A stretch of 7,937 bases of DNA. It comes from an uncultured Clostridium sp. (GTDB lineage Bacteria > Bacillota > Clostridia > Clostridiales > Clostridiaceae). How positions within the stretch are numbered: position 1 is the first letter of the stretch; every line of letters starts with the position of its first letter. The notes beneath the pieces are model-generated. The model did not search any database and was not told where the DNA came from. It saw nothing but the letters and a program-made list of their open reading frames with translations. This document shows, piece after piece, positions 6,275 through 7,937 of this stretch. The stretch covers positions 1-7,937 of the forward strand of contig NZ_CALEVF010000372.1 in the NCBI RefSeq assembly GCF_937920395.1, in the 5' to 3' direction. Position numbers and translations under genes: made by a program.

Positions 6275-6308
6275 AATACCTATATCTTGGTTGATTATTC
6301 TAAATAAA

Positions 6309-7619
6309 TTAAAGACTAACGTTACTTATATTTGATATATTAGTAACTTTAGAGGTTTGATTGAATAATATTTTAAAAACAGTATAACCATCTTCAAAAG
6401 ATAATTGAATATCCCCGCCATTTTTTTTAGCTACTTCTTTAATATTAAAAAGACCATATCCCCGATTATCACCATTTTTGGTAGAAAACCCTCTTTTAAA
6501 TATGTTTTCTATATTATCTGGTTTTATTGTTATTCCACTATTTCTAACCTCTACAATATTAGCATTTCCTTCTGAACATATATTTAATATAACAATCCTA
6601 TCTTCAGTACCATTTATAACTGCTTGGAAAGCATTGTCAAGCAGATTGTTTAGTATATCTGAAATTTCATAATCATTTAAACTATTATCCAATGAATTAT
6701 TTGTCACATTAAATAAAAATTTCACATTTAATCGCTCTGCATCACAAAGTTTATTGTATATTATAGCCTTAATAATAATGTTATCTATGTATATGATGTC
6801 TTCAATAATATCATTTGAATCTTTAAGTGACATAATATACTTTCTTAATTCATTTTTAACTTCTTTTTCGCTACTTACTTCTACTATTGCATTTAAAGTA
6901 TTTAAATAATTTTTAAAATCATGTTGTTTTCTCCTAGTCTCTTCTACTATATCAAGTAATATAGGTTTATACATGTTCTGAATTTCTAAAATCTTTTTAT
7001 CCTCACTTATTTTAATAATATAATAGTATAAAAATATATTCAACGATATCATTGCTAATATAATAAAAATGTATACTAAGAGGTTATCTAATATTATATT
7101 TTTGTTATATTCCCATATAAATTTAGAAAATACAATATATAACCCTAAATTAATTGCAAAGTAATATAATATCTTAGAGTCCAACTTCATAACTTTCTTT
7201 GTTATTTTACTATAATTACATTTTGATATAATAACAGCACAAATTAATTCAATAAAAAGAAGAGTAATCCTCCATACGAATTTATGTGAATATGGAAAAC
7301 CCATAAAATTTGAACAAGCAATTAGAATTATCTGCAAACTCATATTAACACATGATAATACAATAAATTCTACTATTGTCCTTATAAAGGATCTCTTATA
7401 CATTACCTTTATTAAGATTATCATACTAATATACCTAATAAAAAAATCCACATAAACATTGACATTATTTATTATCATTAGTATAACTATTTCTATTAAT
7501 ATTATAGATAAATTTTTCCACCAATTATTTTCTTCTTTCGCACAAAACTTTGACCATAATAGCATAAATATAATCAATTCAATAAAACTAGCTAAGGCAT
7601 ATTGCAGAACACTTATCAT
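6309..7619 (-). CDS. Sensor histidine kinase, AgrC-like GHKL family
   Basis: Membrane sensor kinase that phosphorylates the LytTR regulator encoded just upstream. The 436 residues begin with about seven hydrophobic helices (near 5-23, 37-54, 58-72, 80-104, 115-133, 150-168, 177-202), the peptide-sensing layout of AgrC/ComD-type (HPK10) kinases. A coiled linker leads to the phospho-acceptor H233 in RRKQHDFKNYL. The ATP-binding domain has the N-box NNLLDNAFQAV (324-334), a NSG segment at 360-362, FKRGFSTK (374-381) and the GYGL G-box (387-390), so it looks catalytically complete. The tail after about residue 420 is a short repetitive stretch (NISNISNVS). The start is supported by AAGGAAGG six bases before the ATG at 7619, 35 bases after the regulator stop. 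No agrB/agrD-like peptide genes lie in the window, so the ligand is unknown. Confidence 0.92.
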   Translation of the reverse strand: MISVLQYALASFIELIIFMLLWSKFCAKEENNWWKNLSIILIEIVILMIINNVNVYVDFFIRYISMIILIKVMYKRSFIRTIVEFIVLSCVNMSLQIILIACSNFMGFPYSHKFVWRITLLFIELICAVIISKCNYSKITKKVMKLDSKILYYFAINLGLYIVFSKFIWEYNKNIILDNLLVYIFIILAMISLNIFLYYYIIKISEDKKILEIQNMYKPILLDIVEETRRKQHDFKNYLNTLNAIVEVSSEKEVKNELRKYIMSLKDSNDIIEDIIYIDNIIIKAIIYNKLCDAERLNVKFLFNVTNNSLDNSLNDYEISDILNNLLDNAFQAVINGTEDRIVILNICSEGNANIVEVRNSGITIKPDNIENIFKRGFSTKNGDNRGYGLFNIKEVAKKNGGDIQLSFEDGYTVFKILFNQTSKVTNISNISNVSL

Positions 7620-7654
7620 CTCATACCTTCCTTTTTATAACAAATTCAATTTAA

Positions 7655-7937
7655 TTACTGAAATTGTTTCATTATTTCATTTTTGAATTTGTAACCTAAA
7701 GGTGCGTTTTTATCATAATTTTCGAAATAAATTTCACTTAATTTATTATCAACGTTCTCTATTTTCTTTATATAATTAACGTTCACTGCAAATGATTTAT
7801 GACACTGAATTATATTATTACAATTTATAATCTTAAGAATTTTACTAAGCGCTAAATTATTAACTTTATAAACACCATTTATTGTATGTATCATACATTT
7901 ACGAAGATAAACCTCTATAAAAATTGTCTCATCAACA
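7655..7937 (-). CDS. LytTR-domain response regulator, C-terminal part (runs off right edge)
   Basis: DNA-binding end of an AgrA/LytR-type response regulator. The 93 residues visible form most of a LytTR domain: DETIFIEVYLRKCMIHT, a central helix region, NNIIQCHKSFAVNVNYIKKI (the family's F-x-R-C-H-K-S-Y-x-V-N motif) and the closing APLGYKFKNEI. The receiver domain lies beyond the edge and could not be inspected. An internal ATG at 7894 is not the real start: the frame is open to the edge, and the residues before the ATG belong to the first strand of the domain. The gene is followed by the kinase in the same operon. LytTR proteins bind paired nine-base direct repeats about two helix turns apart; such a pair is proposed at 5309-5337 before the intact exporter. 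Confidence 0.9.
   Translation of the reverse strand, partial: VDETIFIEVYLRKCMIHTINGVYKVNNLALSKILKIINCNNIIQCHKSFAVNVNYIKKIENVDNKLSEIYFENYDKNAPLGYKFKNEIMKQFQ

Noticed and set aside
6237..6277. A 13-codon reading frame (ATG GAT GTT ...) after the kinase as a possible signal peptide gene
   Set aside because: It coincides with the inverted repeat and U-run of the terminator and has no ribosome site or peptide-precursor features.
922..7686. Several plus-strand open frames of 62-115 codons spread over the window
   Set aside because: Each lies opposite a well-supported minus-strand gene or pseudogene, lacks a credible ribosome site, and shows no recognisable domain.
1..7937. CRISPR array, transposase, integrase, phage or replication origin
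   Set aside because: I saw no regularly spaced repeats, no transposase or integrase motifs, and no iterons or DnaA-box cluster on either strand.

Overview
The window is low-G+C DNA with AT-rich intergenic regions, strong purine-rich ribosome sites (AAGGAGG type), a T-box leader and clostridial-type protein sequences. This points to a member of the Clostridia, probably Clostridium sensu stricto. That assignment comes from recognising families and style, not from a database match. Every gene I can support lies on the minus strand, so transcription runs from high to low coordinates. Two genes run off the edges: a LytTR response regulator at the right and a citrate synthase at the left.

Right part, 5385-7937: a cell-surface signalling module and the remains of a transporter. 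The 3' end of a LytTR-domain (AgrA-type) response regulator is followed 35 bases later by an intact AgrC-like GHKL sensor kinase and a terminator hairpin. Next comes a wrecked transporter of the MacB/BceAB kind. A permease fragment carries an in-frame TGA and has lost its C-terminal half. It runs directly into an ATPase fragment that has lost most of the nucleotide-binding core. Sampled lines of this part are mostly more AT-rich than those of the genes to its left.

Middle part, 3239-5384: an intact two-gene BcrA/BcrB-like ABC exporter operon. ATPase and permease are one base apart, and a long perfect hairpin terminator ends the unit. In front of it is a pair of direct repeats, 20 bases apart, that fit the general LytTR binding-site pattern and precede a plausible promoter. 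My working inference is that the neighbouring LytTR/kinase pair senses a peptide or envelope signal and switches on this exporter, while the second exporter has been lost.

Left part, 1-3180: central and branched-chain amino acid metabolism. A consensus promoter drives a complete T-box leader, with a probable leucine CUC specifier, UGGU tRNA-acceptor bulge, antiterminator and terminator. It controls ilvB and ilvN, the catalytic and regulatory subunits of acetohydroxyacid synthase. After a 112-base gap comes the N-terminal part of a citrate synthase.

Most of the window is conventional. The points most worth checking are the candidate LytTR operator before the exporter, the multi-lesion decay of the second transporter, and the divergent active-site and C-terminal features of IlvB. 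I see no tRNA, rRNA, CRISPR array, transposase or phage gene.
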